DNA of 64,000 bases from the NCBI RefSeq assembly GCF_009017415.1, contig NC_092409.1, forward strand, positions 5,332,001-5,396,000, in the 5' to 3' direction. The DNA is from Aspergillus flavus. Its lineage: Eukaryota; Ascomycota; Eurotiomycetes; Eurotiales; Aspergillaceae. This document shows positions 33,201 to 48,240 of this stretch, piece after piece. Numbering within the stretch: position 1 is the stretch's first letter; every line of letters starts with the position of its first letter. A program made the position numbers and the translations under genes. The notes below the pieces were generated by a model that searched no databases, was not told where the DNA came from, and saw only the letters and a program-made list of their open reading frames with translations.

Positions 33201-36200
33201 ACTTCACTAACTTAGATCATAATCCATGATATGACCAATAAACATCACGGCTAACCCCAACCGATGGGACCCCCTTTTGAAGGGTGTCGAACATGGCCTG
33301 AGATTAGAACGACCGATGCGAAAGTTAATTTCCTTCTAGAAAGGTTCGAATAATGGGGAATCGGATGTGATCCTTGGCTTTGGCGAGGGAACCTTGACCC
33401 ACGCAAGGTCCGGATATGGAGTACAGAAGTTACGTATCATATTTTGAACGGTATGTATAATGTACACGACCCATATGTACGGCTGCACTGAACGCGCATA
33501 CATGATCATGCCTGCAGGGACAATCTTGCCTCGGTTCTGGGGAAAGGAAAAAATAAATTCCAAAACTGTTGTCCAAAAACTGCATGTCACATCTGCCTGC
33601 AGGTTATCACATCACCTCCAGCGCGAACGGAAAAACCGACAGGGATGGGTGAAGTTGAAATGATTACGAAGGGGGGGGGAGGGGAGGGCGGTAATGCGCC
33701 GTGGGGATATTTTGGTGCGGGTAACGCACTACCGCCTAGTCCCATCTCGCCTTAGTTGGGCTGCAACTAGTCAGGTTAGTGCTGCTAGTGTACGGACCTG
33801 ACGGAGGAGGCTGCGACAGTGGTTCTCTCAGGATTTTGGGACTCATCATCTCACGGTGGCTTCTCTCCTTTTCTTCCAGAGAGGGGCTCCACAGCCACCG
33901 CACTAACGGGATCCTGCCTGCAAGTTAAAGCTGTTCGTTTGCCTGCCAAGCGAATCCGGTATTCCGCAGACCTTCTAGAAAAATTTGGAACGACGATGGA
34001 AGCCTTCTAAAGCGTCCATCGCATGTGCCGTTGCGGCTGCGTAACGCCGTAACCCACTCTGACGCTTGGTCTGAGACGTGATGGGTGGTCAGGTCCCCTG
34101 GTGCCTGGGGCGTGTCACGGTCATTTGCCCACCACCCTCTCTCACCGTGGTGGCCTTTTTTAACAGATGCGAAACCGAATGGAAACATTAGCCAAGTCTT
34201 TTGCTTCGAATAAAAGAGGTTCTTTATTTATTTTCTCTCTCTTTTTTTTGTTTGGCATTTTCGTCTCTCTTCGAAGCGAGTTTAGATGGCTCACATCTCG
34301 ATTGCGTCGCGACGTCAACGGATTGACATTAAGTCATCATCATATCATAAGTTTCGCTGCAGAAGTCCGTGTTGGTTGTGAATCAATGATTCAGCAGGAC
34401 CCACGTCTCCTTTTTACCCTGGGCTTTCTTTCAAATTTATTGGTCAAATATATAGGGCGACGCCAGAGTCAGGGGCGCTCGGGGTCCCGGAGATGTGGCT
34501 GGAGGCAGGGACGGATGGACGCATGACGCTCGTCCATAGTTTTTGGGTACGGAGTTTATTGAGATCGCAATAATGACCCAGGGTTATCATTGGACAAATG
34601 GTATTCTGCCCATTAGCAACGGGCTGTTTGGCCGGTTTCAAATCTGCCTCTAGTGGTTTTTCTCCCGGGCAAGAATAGGGAGGGATTTCTTTTCTTACTA
34701 CGAACGGGCTGGGATAAACCGTCAACGGGTCTGCAATGTATAGATTACACAGGGCGATCATCTCCCGTCGTTCACCGTGTCTTTTAACGTCATCATGGCT
34801 AGTGGTACGGTCACCAACTCCGGTATATGCTCCATTTGTTTGGATCATACCCAAAACGTAAATCGATCACGTGATGTATCAGTCCCAAAAGTACCTTGGG
34901 AACTTCCTTCTAGAGCCGACCGGGAAGGTGCATATGTCAGCCCTGGGGAAGGGACTGGTAAGTAGGTTCATGCATTGGATTTGATCAGACAATGGCCAAG
35001 GAGCCGGGACTCTGGTTACTGCAGCCTCATCCATGTTTCGGCGCCAGCGAAAGTTCAGCCACATTGTGTATATATCCGTGCGTGATACAGCAGGACTTGG
35101 GGGGGGTTTAGCTGGCACCAAAGACATGAATGAAATCCTCACGAGATGTTTTTTTTGTTCCACCCAAACCTTCTCAATTAAATACTGTACCTAGACATAC
35201 AAGAAAAGTCCACGACATACCGAAAAGAGAGAATAAACTTTAAGGCTACAACGCCAACCACTAACGAAACGACCCCTAAAGTACTCCGTACCCTGACAAG
35301 AAGGGGAAAAAAACCACTCCCCTAAAGTACGACTAAGTAGTTAGTAGCCCCGAGCAAACATAATAGCTCAACCTGTAGTACAACGAACATACGAAGTACT
35401 AGTATCTGTCTATCTACTAACATACGTAAGTCGTAAATGCAAGGAACGCACCCAACGAGTCCCACAATCCCACCCATTCTTTGGCTTACCTCACCGACCA
35501 GCAACATGCTCCCGAACGAGATGGATGATCTTCCCGGAGATGTGGGTTATGTTTCCGTAGGACAGACAAGCCAGACCAGAGCTGTCCAGACCGACAAATT
35601 GACTCGAGCTATGGGGCGCATATGACCAGACACGGAATGTTTCTGGAAGGGCCGTAGAACTATCGAGTGGGCACGGAGGGTCCACCGGGTGGATTAGAGG
35701 GATGCGATGGATGCACAATCCGGCCAGTCCGTCAGATAGTTAGCTCGATACAGTACGACCACCTCTTGCCTAGCTTGGAATGAACGGCGGCAGATTTCCG
35801 TTGGAGACGACTCCCCTCCCCCTTTAGTAGGGTTTTAGAGGCTTGATGGTCGACAGTCGGTGTGTGGTACCCGTAATAGGTTACGGATTTGGGGTAACTT
35901 GTCACGAGGGTCTGGATGGAGAGTAAGACTAGCTGATATTAATGATTAGTGAAGATGTTCTGAAAATTGGTTATGTCCCTTGAGCTTGTAGTCTGACATG
36001 TAGGAGAGCGGATGCGTGGATGTGCAGCTAATGTACTCCAGATGTACGGTAGCTGTAGAGTTCAAGCAAGTAAACAATGGGAAAAGGGATGACATAAGTT
36101 CTTGGCATGTTTGTTCGCAATGCCAACATCACTTTCGCGATAGCAGTTCAGAGCTTCAATCTCCAATTCTCGGCTTGTCTTATCATTCAGAGATCAAGAA

Positions 36201-36417
36201 GCGCAGCAATGTCAACCAATTGATGATGCGCCTTGTTAGAAAATCAAAGTATGCACTACATTGTATTCTTTTGCAGTTCAGTGCAATATCTAACTGTGTA
36301 GCAGCTCTCATATCCTCAAAACGTCAATGCACCGTTGACCGACATTGAAACGAAATTCCCGTTCTAAAATAAAACGCAAAATAAAAATAAAAACAGTCTC
36401 AACCAACATAATCCAAG
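30264..36417. promoter_or_regulatory. 6-kb shared upstream region of C2H2 gene and COQ3
   Basis: The C2H2 gene (minus) and COQ3 (+) are divergent with 6.1 kb between them and no convincing gene. 31740-32100 is almost all purine on the + strand. ATT repeats lie at about 32240-32290 and an A-rich purine run at 33066-33117. TACTCCGTA occurs at 35282-35290. The COQ3 side has A-rich DNA just before the start. The first 1-2 kb next to the C2H2 gene probably includes a long leader. Confidence 0.4.
31740..32100. repeat. Polypurine low-complexity tract
   Basis: About 360 bases are dominated by A and G on the + strand, with AAAATAA and GAGGGGG blocks. The frames open here are artefacts of composition. 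The tract lies about 1.5 kb upstream of the C2H2 gene. Confidence 0.65.
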
Positions 36418-37395
36418 ATGACCAACCTCCGACCAACCATCCGCAAGGCCACCTCCCTCCTCCGCCATCTCAACTCCCCTCACCGAGCGCACTCCACCTC
36501 CGTCTCCGCCGATGAACTATCTCACTTCTCCTCGCTCGCCAACAGCTGGTGGGATCCCATGGGCCCCAGCCGGGTCCTCCATCTCATGAACCCCCTCCGC
36601 CACGACTTCATCGCATCTTGCCTATTCGACAGCCTCCCACCGCCACGCGCCAGCGCACCCGAGACCTCCACCCCAGTCAACAACCTCCGCTACCTCGATG
36701 TCGGCTGCGGCGGCGGCATCTTCGCCGAATCCCTGGCCCGCACGATCCCCACGAACGCAAACAGCCCCTCCCAAACAGTCACGCAAGCAGCGTCCATAAC
36801 AGCCATCGACCCAACTTCAGCACTCATCAAAATCGCCCGCGACCACGCGCGCATGGATCCCAAAGTCGAAGCGCATCTCCGCGACGGCAAATTCACCTAC
36901 AAAAACTGCACGCTGGAGGACATCGTCGCATCGCAGCGTGAGACGCCCGAGGATGAGAAGTTTGACATAGTCACGCTCTTTGAGGTCCTTGAGCATGTCG
37001 ACTCCAATGCCGCTTCGTCGCCTCTTGCCTTTTTGACGAACTGTCTTCGGGTCCTTCGTCCTGGTGGTTGGTTGGTTGGGTCGACTATTGCGCGCACGTT
37101 CCCTTCGTTCCTCGTCAACCAGGTCATTGCTGAGGCGCCGTGGCCGATTGGTGTTGTGCCGAGGGGGACGCACGAGTGGAGCAAGTTTGTTAACCCTGAT
37201 GAGCTGTATGCTTGGGCTCAGGAGGGCCTGATGCGGAGTCAGGATGGAGCGTCGCTGCGTGCTGGAGGTGATGCGTTGCAAGGTATGAGGTGGAAGTGTT
37301 CCGGAGTGATGTATTTCCCCGGTATAGGCTGGAAGTTGGTTCCTGGATCGGAGAATTGGGGGAACTATTTCTGGGCTATCAGGAAGGGGCTTTGA
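36418..37395 (+). CDS. coq3: Ubiquinone biosynthesis O-methyltransferase
   Basis: A single exon encodes 325 residues. COQ3 carries out both O-methylation steps of ubiquinone synthesis on the matrix face of the inner mitochondrial membrane. The N terminus is basic and Ser/Thr rich (MTNLRPTIRKATSLLRHLNS), fitting a presequence. DELSHFSSLANSWWDPMGPS is the usual family entry. The SAM-binding motif I is LDVGCGGGIFAESLAR at residues 93-108; FDIVTLFEVLEHV and LRPGGWLVGSTI are later methyltransferase motifs. The C terminus, CSGVMYFPGIGWKLVPGSEN followed by NYFWAIRK, is typical of the family. The codon use switches from strongly C-ending in the first half to G/T-ending in the second, which is odd but leaves the frame intact. 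Confidence 0.95.
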   Translation: MTNLRPTIRKATSLLRHLNSPHRAHSTSVSADELSHFSSLANSWWDPMGPSRVLHLMNPLRHDFIASCLFDSLPPPRASAPETSTPVNNLRYLDVGCGGGIFAESLARTIPTNANSPSQTVTQAASITAIDPTSALIKIARDHARMDPKVEAHLRDGKFTYKNCTLEDIVASQRETPEDEKFDIVTLFEVLEHVDSNAASSPLAFLTNCLRVLRPGGWLVGSTIARTFPSFLVNQVIAEAPWPIGVVPRGTHEWSKFVNPDELYAWAQEGLMRSQDGASLRAGGDALQGMRWKCSGVMYFPGIGWKLVPGSENWGNYFWAIRKGL

Positions 37396-37872
37396 GTGGA
37401 TATCTCGATTTGTGCTTTGTTCAGTTAGGCTAAGGGTGCATCTGGGGCTTGTAAAACAGTATTATTGGGTGTATATATAAAATTGTAGATTACAGATAGA
37501 GAAAGCAAATGAATGAGCTTTATGAATTAGGCTGTGGTATAAATATTCGTCACTATTCGTAAAGTACGCCATAACTGGCTCGTGCCGCATCTACCTAAGT
37601 AGCAATAGGAGACTGGGATAGAACGTCCGATCTTCGAGTGCACGAGCATTTTTGCACGTGGCGTGTATCTGTTTCATGCTGGGGGCGATTTGAGCAGCGA
37701 TAGGAGGTTAACGTCCTATAACTTGAACAAAGTGCTCCACGACACTTATGGAATTTCCATCAAGGATTCCACATACAACATCAACGGACTGCACCTGACA
37801 GCTATGCTGTTGATATATGTGCAAGGAGTAAGATCGGCTTGGTTAGAGCCGCTACAGTTGCTCATCCGACGA
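37396..37872. other. Spacer between convergent coq3 and ETP1
   Basis: This holds the 3' regions of both genes. It is AT rich near coq3. No gene was seen. Confidence 0.4.
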
Positions 37873-40105
37873 TTATCTTCGTCCCTTCCCCTTGCCTTTC
37901 TTTTTGTTAGTTTGGGGCTCAGGAACACTGACAGTACCCTGGACGATATCCTCGCTTTCATTCTTCAGCCGTTCAGAGCCGCTAATGAAGAATGTGAGGT
38001 CCCTGTTTTGCTCGGTCAAGTCTGCATTCGTCGCCTTGAGACTTTCTACTTCGGAAGTCAGGTGTTCAATGCGTTGCATCAAACTTTCATTCATAGTTTT
38101 CTCTTCTCGCCACTCCTTTTCCATTTTGCGCGCCATCCCCTCGAACTTCTCTGCACGTTTCTCGGCACGGGTCTTGTCTCGTTCGAGGTTGGGTAATGTC
38201 TCATTTTCCAGTTTATCGTATTGTGTGTGCAATGAGCGAAAGTTCGCGGTGGCTTTCTCGGCTGCTTCCTGCGCCGAAGCTGCGGCTGCGCTGGCCTGGG
38301 ATGCCTTGTCAACAGCTCGCTCGACGATCTCCTCAAAATATGCTCGCTGACTCTCCAGCTGGCTTGTAAGTAGATGGGTGTACTCCACACTCATATTTTC
38401 TAGCTTTTCCCGGGGTACTGCGTCTGTCCAGTCTGGCGGGTCGAGCGCACTGTTGTCCGCGGCCGGGAGCTCTACAAGTTTGCCGTCGGTTTTGCTTTGT
38501 ATGATGCGGTGAACATATGCGTCACCCACATAGTCCCAGACACGTTGCGTAGCGAGGTCCATGGCAAACGCGTGGGAGGTTTCTTTGTAGTGATCAAAAG
38601 CATGCGCGCCATCGTAGCGACCGCAACCGACAACCCCGCAGATCAGGCAAATCCAAAGGTTGATGTCGGAATGGCACACACTGCATTCAGCCGGTTCGTC
38701 TTCGTAGAGTGCGCCCTGACTGCTTCTGCGGAACTCGTCTTGTGTGTAGCGACAGACGGGACACCCACTACCCTTCCACTTCTGCAGGCATGTACAATGG
38801 AAAACATGTTGACAGATTATCGTAAGCAGGCCAGTGGTCTCATCCATGCGTTCTAGACAGACAGGGCATGTTGGCAGCTCCACGAGGGCTGGTGTGGGAG
38901 GTGCTAAAGGTCTCGTAGATAGTGTGGCTGATGGTATGGAACTAGATTGTCCTGTAGAGGATATGGTTGCACGCTGGGGACTGGTCGCAGAATGAGATAA
39001 GAGAGTGTTCTGATGAGTGGCCGTACCCCCGTGCTGTGCTTGTGAATCCACGACTTGAACCTCCACTGATTTCACGAATACGACATGGCATGTTTCAGGC
39101 TTTTCGAGACAACAATGAGAAATCAGTACCAAGACATGCAATTATACCTGCGTAATACGACAAGAAGGTTACTGCTAGAGTAACACTCACCTCCATGCTA
39201 TTGAAGACCTTCCCATTCCATTCCTTCTGCCATTCCTTAGCCTTCTTCCCGCTGCGAAACTTCAACAGAACCATATACCGATTGGCTCTGGCGGTCCTAA
39301 TCATCCGGAAATGGCTCACGTCATCCATGCTTGCCTCACCCACAAATCCCAGAAAATCCGATGGTGACATATATGACGGAACGGCGAGTATACACAAAGT
39401 CGTGCAGTCATCGTCTGGATACAGGAAGGAAGATTGTTCCCCCACCTGCACGTCCTGACGTGGGTTAGAGCCCCCGCCCAGTTCATCGTACGGTTGTCTC
39501 GCAGCAGCGGATCCTTTTAGGTACGAAGGATAATCCTCCTCAACTAAATACGGCGTCTCCTGTGCATCTCGGTACAGATGCACTATTCCCCAGACACTAT
39601 CGGGGGTTTGTTGGTCGAGCGGTATGTATTTGCCCCTCGTACGTAGACCCCCGAGAATATCAGTGCCGATTCCTGTTGCAACGAGGTTATCCCTGGGATC
39701 GCTTCGTCTACCAGCCCGCTTCGAGGCTATTGCCTCCTGGTCCGAGGGTATCATATCAATGCACTCGACTGAAAGTTTATCCAATCTCGGGTCCTTCTCA
39801 AAATCGGGGGCGCTGGTCGGCGATTTCGTATAAAGGCGAGGGGTAGTGGGATGTACAGTCTGGACTACGGAATTCAAGCTGCAAGCGTCGCTAGAAAGAA
39901 GCGTCGAAGAGCTTGGGAGTTTTCCGTTCGGATGATAGCGGGCTGAGCGTCGCGACCGCTTCTGAATTGGCTGTAAAGCTTCACATATGGAGTCAAAGGC
40001 TAATGAAGTTGGAGACGGATCGTCCGCACTGTGGAAGGCGCCTCGGGAATCAGATGAAGGGCGTGCAAATAATTCAATCACAAGGTGGTAAAAATATGAG
40101 GGCAT
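37873..40105 (-). CDS. etp1: BRAP2/ETP1 RING and UBP-type zinc-finger protein
   Basis: Two exons on the minus strand (40105-39191 and 39099-37873) encode 713 residues; the 91-nt intron (GTGAGT...AAG) joins NSME to [14 protein letters not shown]. Order of domains: a disordered N terminus; the BRAP2 RRM-like domain near residues 225-315 ([20 protein letters not shown]); a RING-H2 finger at 383-422 ([10 protein letters not shown] ... [13 protein letters not shown] ... CPVC); a UBP-type zinc finger from about 444 ([20 protein letters not shown], then [14 protein letters not shown]); a long coiled coil near 545-690; and a basic tail ([11 protein letters not shown]). Yeast Etp1 acts in ethanol stress and nutrient-transporter turnover; human BRAP2 is an E3 ligase that binds nuclear localisation signals. 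An E3 ligase role is inferred. The gene lies just downstream of the polyubiquitin gene on the same strand. Confidence 0.93.
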
Positions 40106-40652
40106 CCCGGCAGATGCTCATATCGCTGGGTTTTTCCGAGTTATTACGACAACGAGATTCAAACTGGTTAGATTTTGTTTTGTCTAGAACATTCATCCAT
40201 AGCTTGACTTCCATCCCGCCTTCGGCGAGCCGTTTGTCACGTGTGATAGGGAGCTGTGGCAAAATGGATGCGATAACAGCGGTGAGATCAATAACAAGGA
40301 GGGATTACTCAACTTTAACTTGTCGCATTCTCAAATAGTTTTATGCGCAAATAAACAAAAGAAGACAAGGAGATTGCTATCTACATCTACTAGATGAGAC
40401 ACTACCAGAAGAGACAGTTCTATACCAAGCTTGAATGCGTAGCACAATAAACCGAACAGAATCGGTTGTTATTCATTGTAGAGAAGGATCGTAGATAATG
40501 GGGACTGAACTATGTAATGCACCACAACATTGTGTAGTGATACAGAAAGAAGTATGCTGTTGAATCATATCATAAAGGCCTAGAACCAACCGAACGCCAT
40601 GCAAGGCTACTCAACCCAGTTGAGTAACGATAGCAGAAAATCAAACAAGACA
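40106..40652. other. Spacer between polyubiquitin and ETP1
   Basis: This holds the polyubiquitin 3' region and the ETP1 promoter, both on the minus strand. No gene or clear motif was seen. Confidence 0.4.
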
Positions 40653-43470
<2,818 letters not shown>

Positions 43471-44814
43471 ATGGGTGACGTGAAATATGAGCTGTCCGAC
43501 ATGGACAAAATGGGTATCACAAAGACTGTGAAAGTCTTACTATTCTATGAGCTCCAACCCACCATTGATCTAGAAAAATTGATCATTTCCCTGGCGGAAG
43601 GTGTGAAGAACGCGACCAGCCAACTGCCATTTATGGCAGGGAATTTGGAATTCAACGAGCATGGTAAACTTTGCATTGTGATACCACCAGGAAGCCAGGT
43701 CAAGCTCAGCACTCGCCGGTTTGAGTCTAAGGAACAAAAGTCGCTTTCTGCCCTAGTCCAGGACTCGTTTTCTCCAGATCATATAGACTTTACTGAGCTT
43801 TTACCGGAGGAATCAGCAGCCCCAAAGCAGGTATGCGCTCTGCAACTAAGTCTCGTGGAGGGTGGCCTGATTCTAGGATTGTGGATGAATCACGCGGCTG
43901 GGGACTGGTCTTCCATTGATACATTTATGTCTCTTATCTGTCAAAGCTGCAAGGCATATCAGGAAGGGCTGGAGATGCCTACCTACATTCCAGACCTCAA
44001 CAGAGCTCCATACAATGCCCCAGAGACTGGCACAACCTCCTCCAGAGAGGAGCATCTGGAAAAGCTCCCAATGTTCTATGTCATGGAGAAGAGTCAATTT
44101 AAGCTAAAGCCGCCACCTACCTTCCGATCAAGCATATACCGGATCTCTGAGGCATCCATTCAAAAGCTCAAAGCGCGGTGCACCCCATATCTGACCGAGG
44201 TTGACTACATAACCTCATACGACTGCATATCTGCCCTTGCCTGGACGTCAATTACCCGTGCTCGGCTCAACCTGCACCCAGAGAAATCCTCTTCGCCATC
44301 CCGTTTCGTCCACCCCATTGATGTCCGCACTCGAGATCCAGAGAAGAAAACTTCTGAACGCTACTTCGGCAACGCCGTCATCGGGACCCAAGCAGGCCCT
44401 ACCACTGCCCAGGCCCTAATTTCAGATGGTGACCGTGGATTCGCAGCTGCAGCTACCCTAATCCGTCAATCTATAAACTCCACTAGCCTATCCACAATCA
44501 GCCGCATGACCTCCCTCATGAAGTCACTCGCTCCCACGGAGACACTGGGTTCCCAGGCAGACTTCAGTGACATGGATGTGTTCATGAATACCTGGTACTC
44601 GGGGAACGCAGAAAAGTACGATATTGGGGGTGATTTGAGACCTGTTGCATTTCGGGTTCCTTCGTCCTTTCCCGGAGCTTTCGCGGTAATCTTGCCAAAC
44701 TTTTCGAGCGGAGCAACGAGGGTCTTCGAGGTTTTAGTGCAGGTAGAGGTTGAGGAGCATGAGGTGCTCAGGAAGGACCAGGACTTTTTAAGGTATTTTG
44801 AGATTGTTGCATGA
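43471..44814 (+). CDS. BAHD-like acyltransferase (transferase family)
   Basis: A single exon encodes 447 residues. Members of this family move acyl groups from CoA to an alcohol or amine and are often found in fungal secondary metabolism (trichothecene 3-O-acetyltransferase is one). The catalytic HxxxD motif is present as H141-AAG-D145 in LWMNHAAGDWSSIDTFMSL. The N terminus begins with LSDMDKMGITKTVKVLLFYE, the typical start after a short leader, and PFMAGNLEFNEHGKLCI follows. The second family motif (DFGWG in plants) is not conserved; the matching area reads YDIGGDLRPVAFRVP. Length is normal. No polyketide, peptide or terpene synthase is within the window, so the gene is not visibly part of a cluster. 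The substrate is unknown. Confidence 0.85.
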   Translation: MGDVKYELSDMDKMGITKTVKVLLFYELQPTIDLEKLIISLAEGVKNATSQLPFMAGNLEFNEHGKLCIVIPPGSQVKLSTRRFESKEQKSLSALVQDSFSPDHIDFTELLPEESAAPKQVCALQLSLVEGGLILGLWMNHAAGDWSSIDTFMSLICQSCKAYQEGLEMPTYIPDLNRAPYNAPETGTTSSREEHLEKLPMFYVMEKSQFKLKPPPTFRSSIYRISEASIQKLKARCTPYLTEVDYITSYDCISALAWTSITRARLNLHPEKSSSPSRFVHPIDVRTRDPEKKTSERYFGNAVIGTQAGPTTAQALISDGDRGFAAAATLIRQSINSTSLSTISRMTSLMKSLAPTETLGSQADFSDMDVFMNTWYSGNAEKYDIGGDLRPVAFRVPSSFPGAFAVILPNFSSGATRVFEVLVQVEVEEHEVLRKDQDFLRYFEIVA

Positions 44815-45645
44815 CGGGGATTGGTTTATTTTTCTAATAGAAGTGATTATTCCATCCTCATGATGGTATAACTGTAAGAGATATAGCCAGGTCTCTGTAT
44901 TCCACAAGAACAAAAGATCACATACATCTGAATCTACGATTCAGATTGCCCTGGTCAAACCTATATAGTTCCGTCGTTACAATAGCATCTTCTAGTTCTC
45001 AAGGTAAATAGGAACGTTATGCAGCATTCTGATAAATAAACATTGCATTACGTAGTAGTTCAACCCTTTTAATATAACATATCAGGATAGCCCATCCCAA
45101 CCTAGTTATGGTGGAGATGTTTTCTTCCCTACTTGTACTATGTAGGTTAGCATTCCTAACGCAGACGGGCGAGACGAAGTAATTTGCCATGGGTATTGCC
45201 ATGGACCCGTGCGACGACTTTTCCTTCGAGGTGGAGGGCTCCATCTTCAAACCTGGTTAGCAATGTTACCGTGACATAAGCTTACTGTCAGCTTTTGGAA
45301 CTGACCTTCAGAAAGAAGATTGATTGTCCCCCGCGCCAGTATTACATGGAACTGTGAAGACGAGATATGGATCGATGAAGCGGTACAGTGGGCTTCAATC
45401 TATCAATTTGGGGGCTATTTAGACGAATTATGATTGGCCACTTCGTCTCGACAGAAATGAGGCTGTGCAAACTACTACATGTACTAATTTTGCGCAGATG
45501 CTACCTAGCTCGATGGCATGAACTACCTATTACGGAGGAATTTACGGAACACAAAACACGCGGGAACGAAAATCAGCTGTCACAACAGCTGTGAATGCTT
45601 ATTGATACCTGAGTCAAGACGATTCCCTCACCAAGGGCAGATTCA
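44815..45645. other. Spacer before the F-box gene
   Basis: AT-rich intergenic DNA with no recognised gene. Confidence 0.35.
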
Positions 45646-47059
45646 ATGGCATCAACCTTACAACTGCTTCATCTGCCCACGGAGATCCTGATAAGGATTC
45701 TAGAAGAGGTCCCATCGCAAGCCTCACTTGCGAATCTCGCGCGGACATGCCGACAGCTACAAATACTGGTAGAGCCCTATCTCTACCGGTCTGTCTATCT
45801 GGGCAACCATGCCGGAGAAAGCTTCACCTACGCTATGGACCGTAAAGCGGTCCGCGCAGAATACATACAAGAGCTGGTGATCCATTATCACTATGTTGAA
45901 GATGTTCCGAATGAGGACGAGTACTATCCAATCCTCGTGGAGAGCCTGGTGCCGACAATCGGCCGTCTGATCAACTTGAGACAACTTGTTGTCAAGGGCC
46001 TCGAATATGATATATGTAGATCTTATGATGATCCGGATTTCGGGCCTCGTCCAAGACTCGACGCTTTGTCTGAGATATGGTCCTGGCTCTTCCAGCAATC
46101 AAGCCACGCGATGGCAGGCGTTCTGCCTTCCTTAACAACATGTCTGCTACCCCGTGCCCCCCTTACTCTATACATACACAGACTAACAATCTCAAGGCGA
46201 GCTAATCATGAACGACCTTACACCCATCGAAAACGAAACAGGCGACATGTGGTACTTTTCCTCGCGCGAGACTGTCCTGCTTCACCCCACGCTACAAAAC
46301 CTGAGCATAGTAGCAGCCATCATCTCGGACCTGCGCTCAGAAACACTAAGTTACATCAAGAAACCCTGGTTCAACCCAACATCCCTAGAAACCCTGAACC
46401 TGCTCTGCTGCGACGTATCACCACAGTCTCTCCGCGAGATGCTCCAGTTCCCCAAAGCCCTCAAGAACTTCACCCTAAGGGGATCCCCCTGGACGACCCG
46501 ATGGGAATTCTTCCTCACAGACCGAGTCGGGATCGTGGACGTCCTCAAAACCCAAGCACATTCACTCCTGAACCTCGAACTAGACTTCTACCTACGCACA
46601 AACTGCCCAGCCCTCGACTTCCGGGACTTCAAATGCCTCCAACAACTCACCATCGACCCGAAGGTCCTAAGAGGTGATCATTACACGCAGAGCCCCGAGA
46701 CGAAGGAACACCTCCGCAAACATTGCCACCTGCCTCGGAGTCTCCGATGTCTGCGTTTCCGGGAGTATAAAGAACGGAGCAGACCGGATCTGCTAACGCT
46801 ATCTATTGTTCTCGACTGGGTGATATCTGGGGGGTTACCGAATCTAGAGAACATTACGATCCAGTCGGCTACGTTCTTTTCGGAGGCGATATTAGACGCA
46901 TCAGCCCCGGATGGAAAGTCGTTCCAGCAGGCGTTCGGGGATGTCGGGGTGGAGGTGGTAGTGGAGCGTGTGCGGTCTGCCCTTGATGATGAACACCTTA
47001 CCATTGATTGTAGATGTTGTTCGTTCTATTGGCGGTATTTGAATCAATGGGATGATTGA
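45646..47059 (+). CDS. F-box protein
   Basis: Two exons, 45646-46141 and 46197-47059, encode about 452 residues. The intron is inferred because the frames differ by one; the donor is GTCTGC, the branch site is CTAAC at 46183, and the acceptor is CAAG. An alternative GTGCCC donor at 46154 gives a 43-nt intron and the same frame. Residues 7-50 form an F-box (LLHLPTEILIRILEEVPSQA then LANLARTCRQLQILVEPYLY), the part that docks on Skp1 in SCF ubiquitin ligases. The rest has Leu-rich stretches (LVPTIGRLINLRQLVVKGLE, HPTLQNLSIVAAIISDLR, SLETLNLLCCDVSPQSL, LPNLENITIQSATFF) that look like irregular leucine-rich repeats and would select the substrate. The substrate is unknown. Such genes are numerous and variable in fungi. 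Confidence 0.82.
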
Positions 47060-48240
47060 ATCGGTACCGAACCATACAATTCCTCGTTTTGGTTGAATAT
47101 ATCACATCATACCCACTGTGGAGTCACCGACTCGTAGTCCAAATTTAGGGACTCTTCAACGGTAAAGACTAGTAAAACAAGATGGTAAACCAATATATCT
47201 GTAAACGTGGCTATGGTATACGGTGAGGAAAGCCTCGTTGCCTCGTTCTCAAAATAGTAGTACAGGAAGACCCAAATTTAGGACAAATTGCCCAATGCAG
47301 TCGAAACTTCGTACAGGACACATGGCGGTATGCTGCCGTAGCCGAATTCGCCCGAGTCCGAGGGAGCACTGGGGACAGATTGGCTGGTACGAGGCCAACT
47401 CATTGTTCTACGGGGTTAGTGTGACTTTGACCCCATTATTGCTACTGGTTGCTGGGGTTGCAAATGTCGAGACGGTGTAAGTTCTGTACGAGTCTCACTT
47501 TGAGGGTCTGTTCGAGTTGGTCTGTATATGAATTGATATTTATTACCCTGTGACTTGGCTCTGGCTTCAAGGCAACCAAGGGCAGCGGAGTGTGCTATCA
47601 CACTAATTTGGATTAAAAACAGGAAAGGAAAACCAATAAGAGTGAAACTTCATGCCACACAACCCTTCCCACACTCCGATATTGAGATACAATCCCCATA
47701 ATAGATAACACGATCAGAATGATAAGAGCAGTAATCAAGATAAATCAACGGAAACACACATGCACACACAGACATACGCTAATCAGGCACATAAATGCAA
47801 AAAAGCAGCGTCATGAAGCGGGAACTAGCCTCCACTATACGTCGGCAACTCGGTTGCGCTCATCGTTTGCTGCTGGAAAACATTTCGTGACCATACAATA
47901 TCATGACATTCGTGATCCTCATCATCGCTGTTTATAATACTGTGCGAGAAAGGTACACCACTAGAAGCAAAAAGAGTGTGTAAGTTGAAACGACGCAAAA
48001 GACAACACGTGAGCTTTAGGCTAGACTGGCAAAAACAAGAAATAAAAAAAAAAATACGTAGAGAAGACCGAGACGGAAAACAAGAATGAATAGAACGATC
48101 GTAGTCGCTAATGGCTTTAATGCGAGTCATAATCGTGAATGCCGGCATATCTCATAGTTTCATACCGTGCCGATGCCGTCATCGTTGAGAAGCCGTGAGA
48201 AAAACAAGCGCAATGTACCATCATTCTCATAACTTATCGT
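47060..48240. other. Spacer between convergent F-box and Zn2Cys6 genes
   Basis: This holds the 3' regions of both genes. Short open frames here have no recognisable family. No gene was called. Confidence 0.35.
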
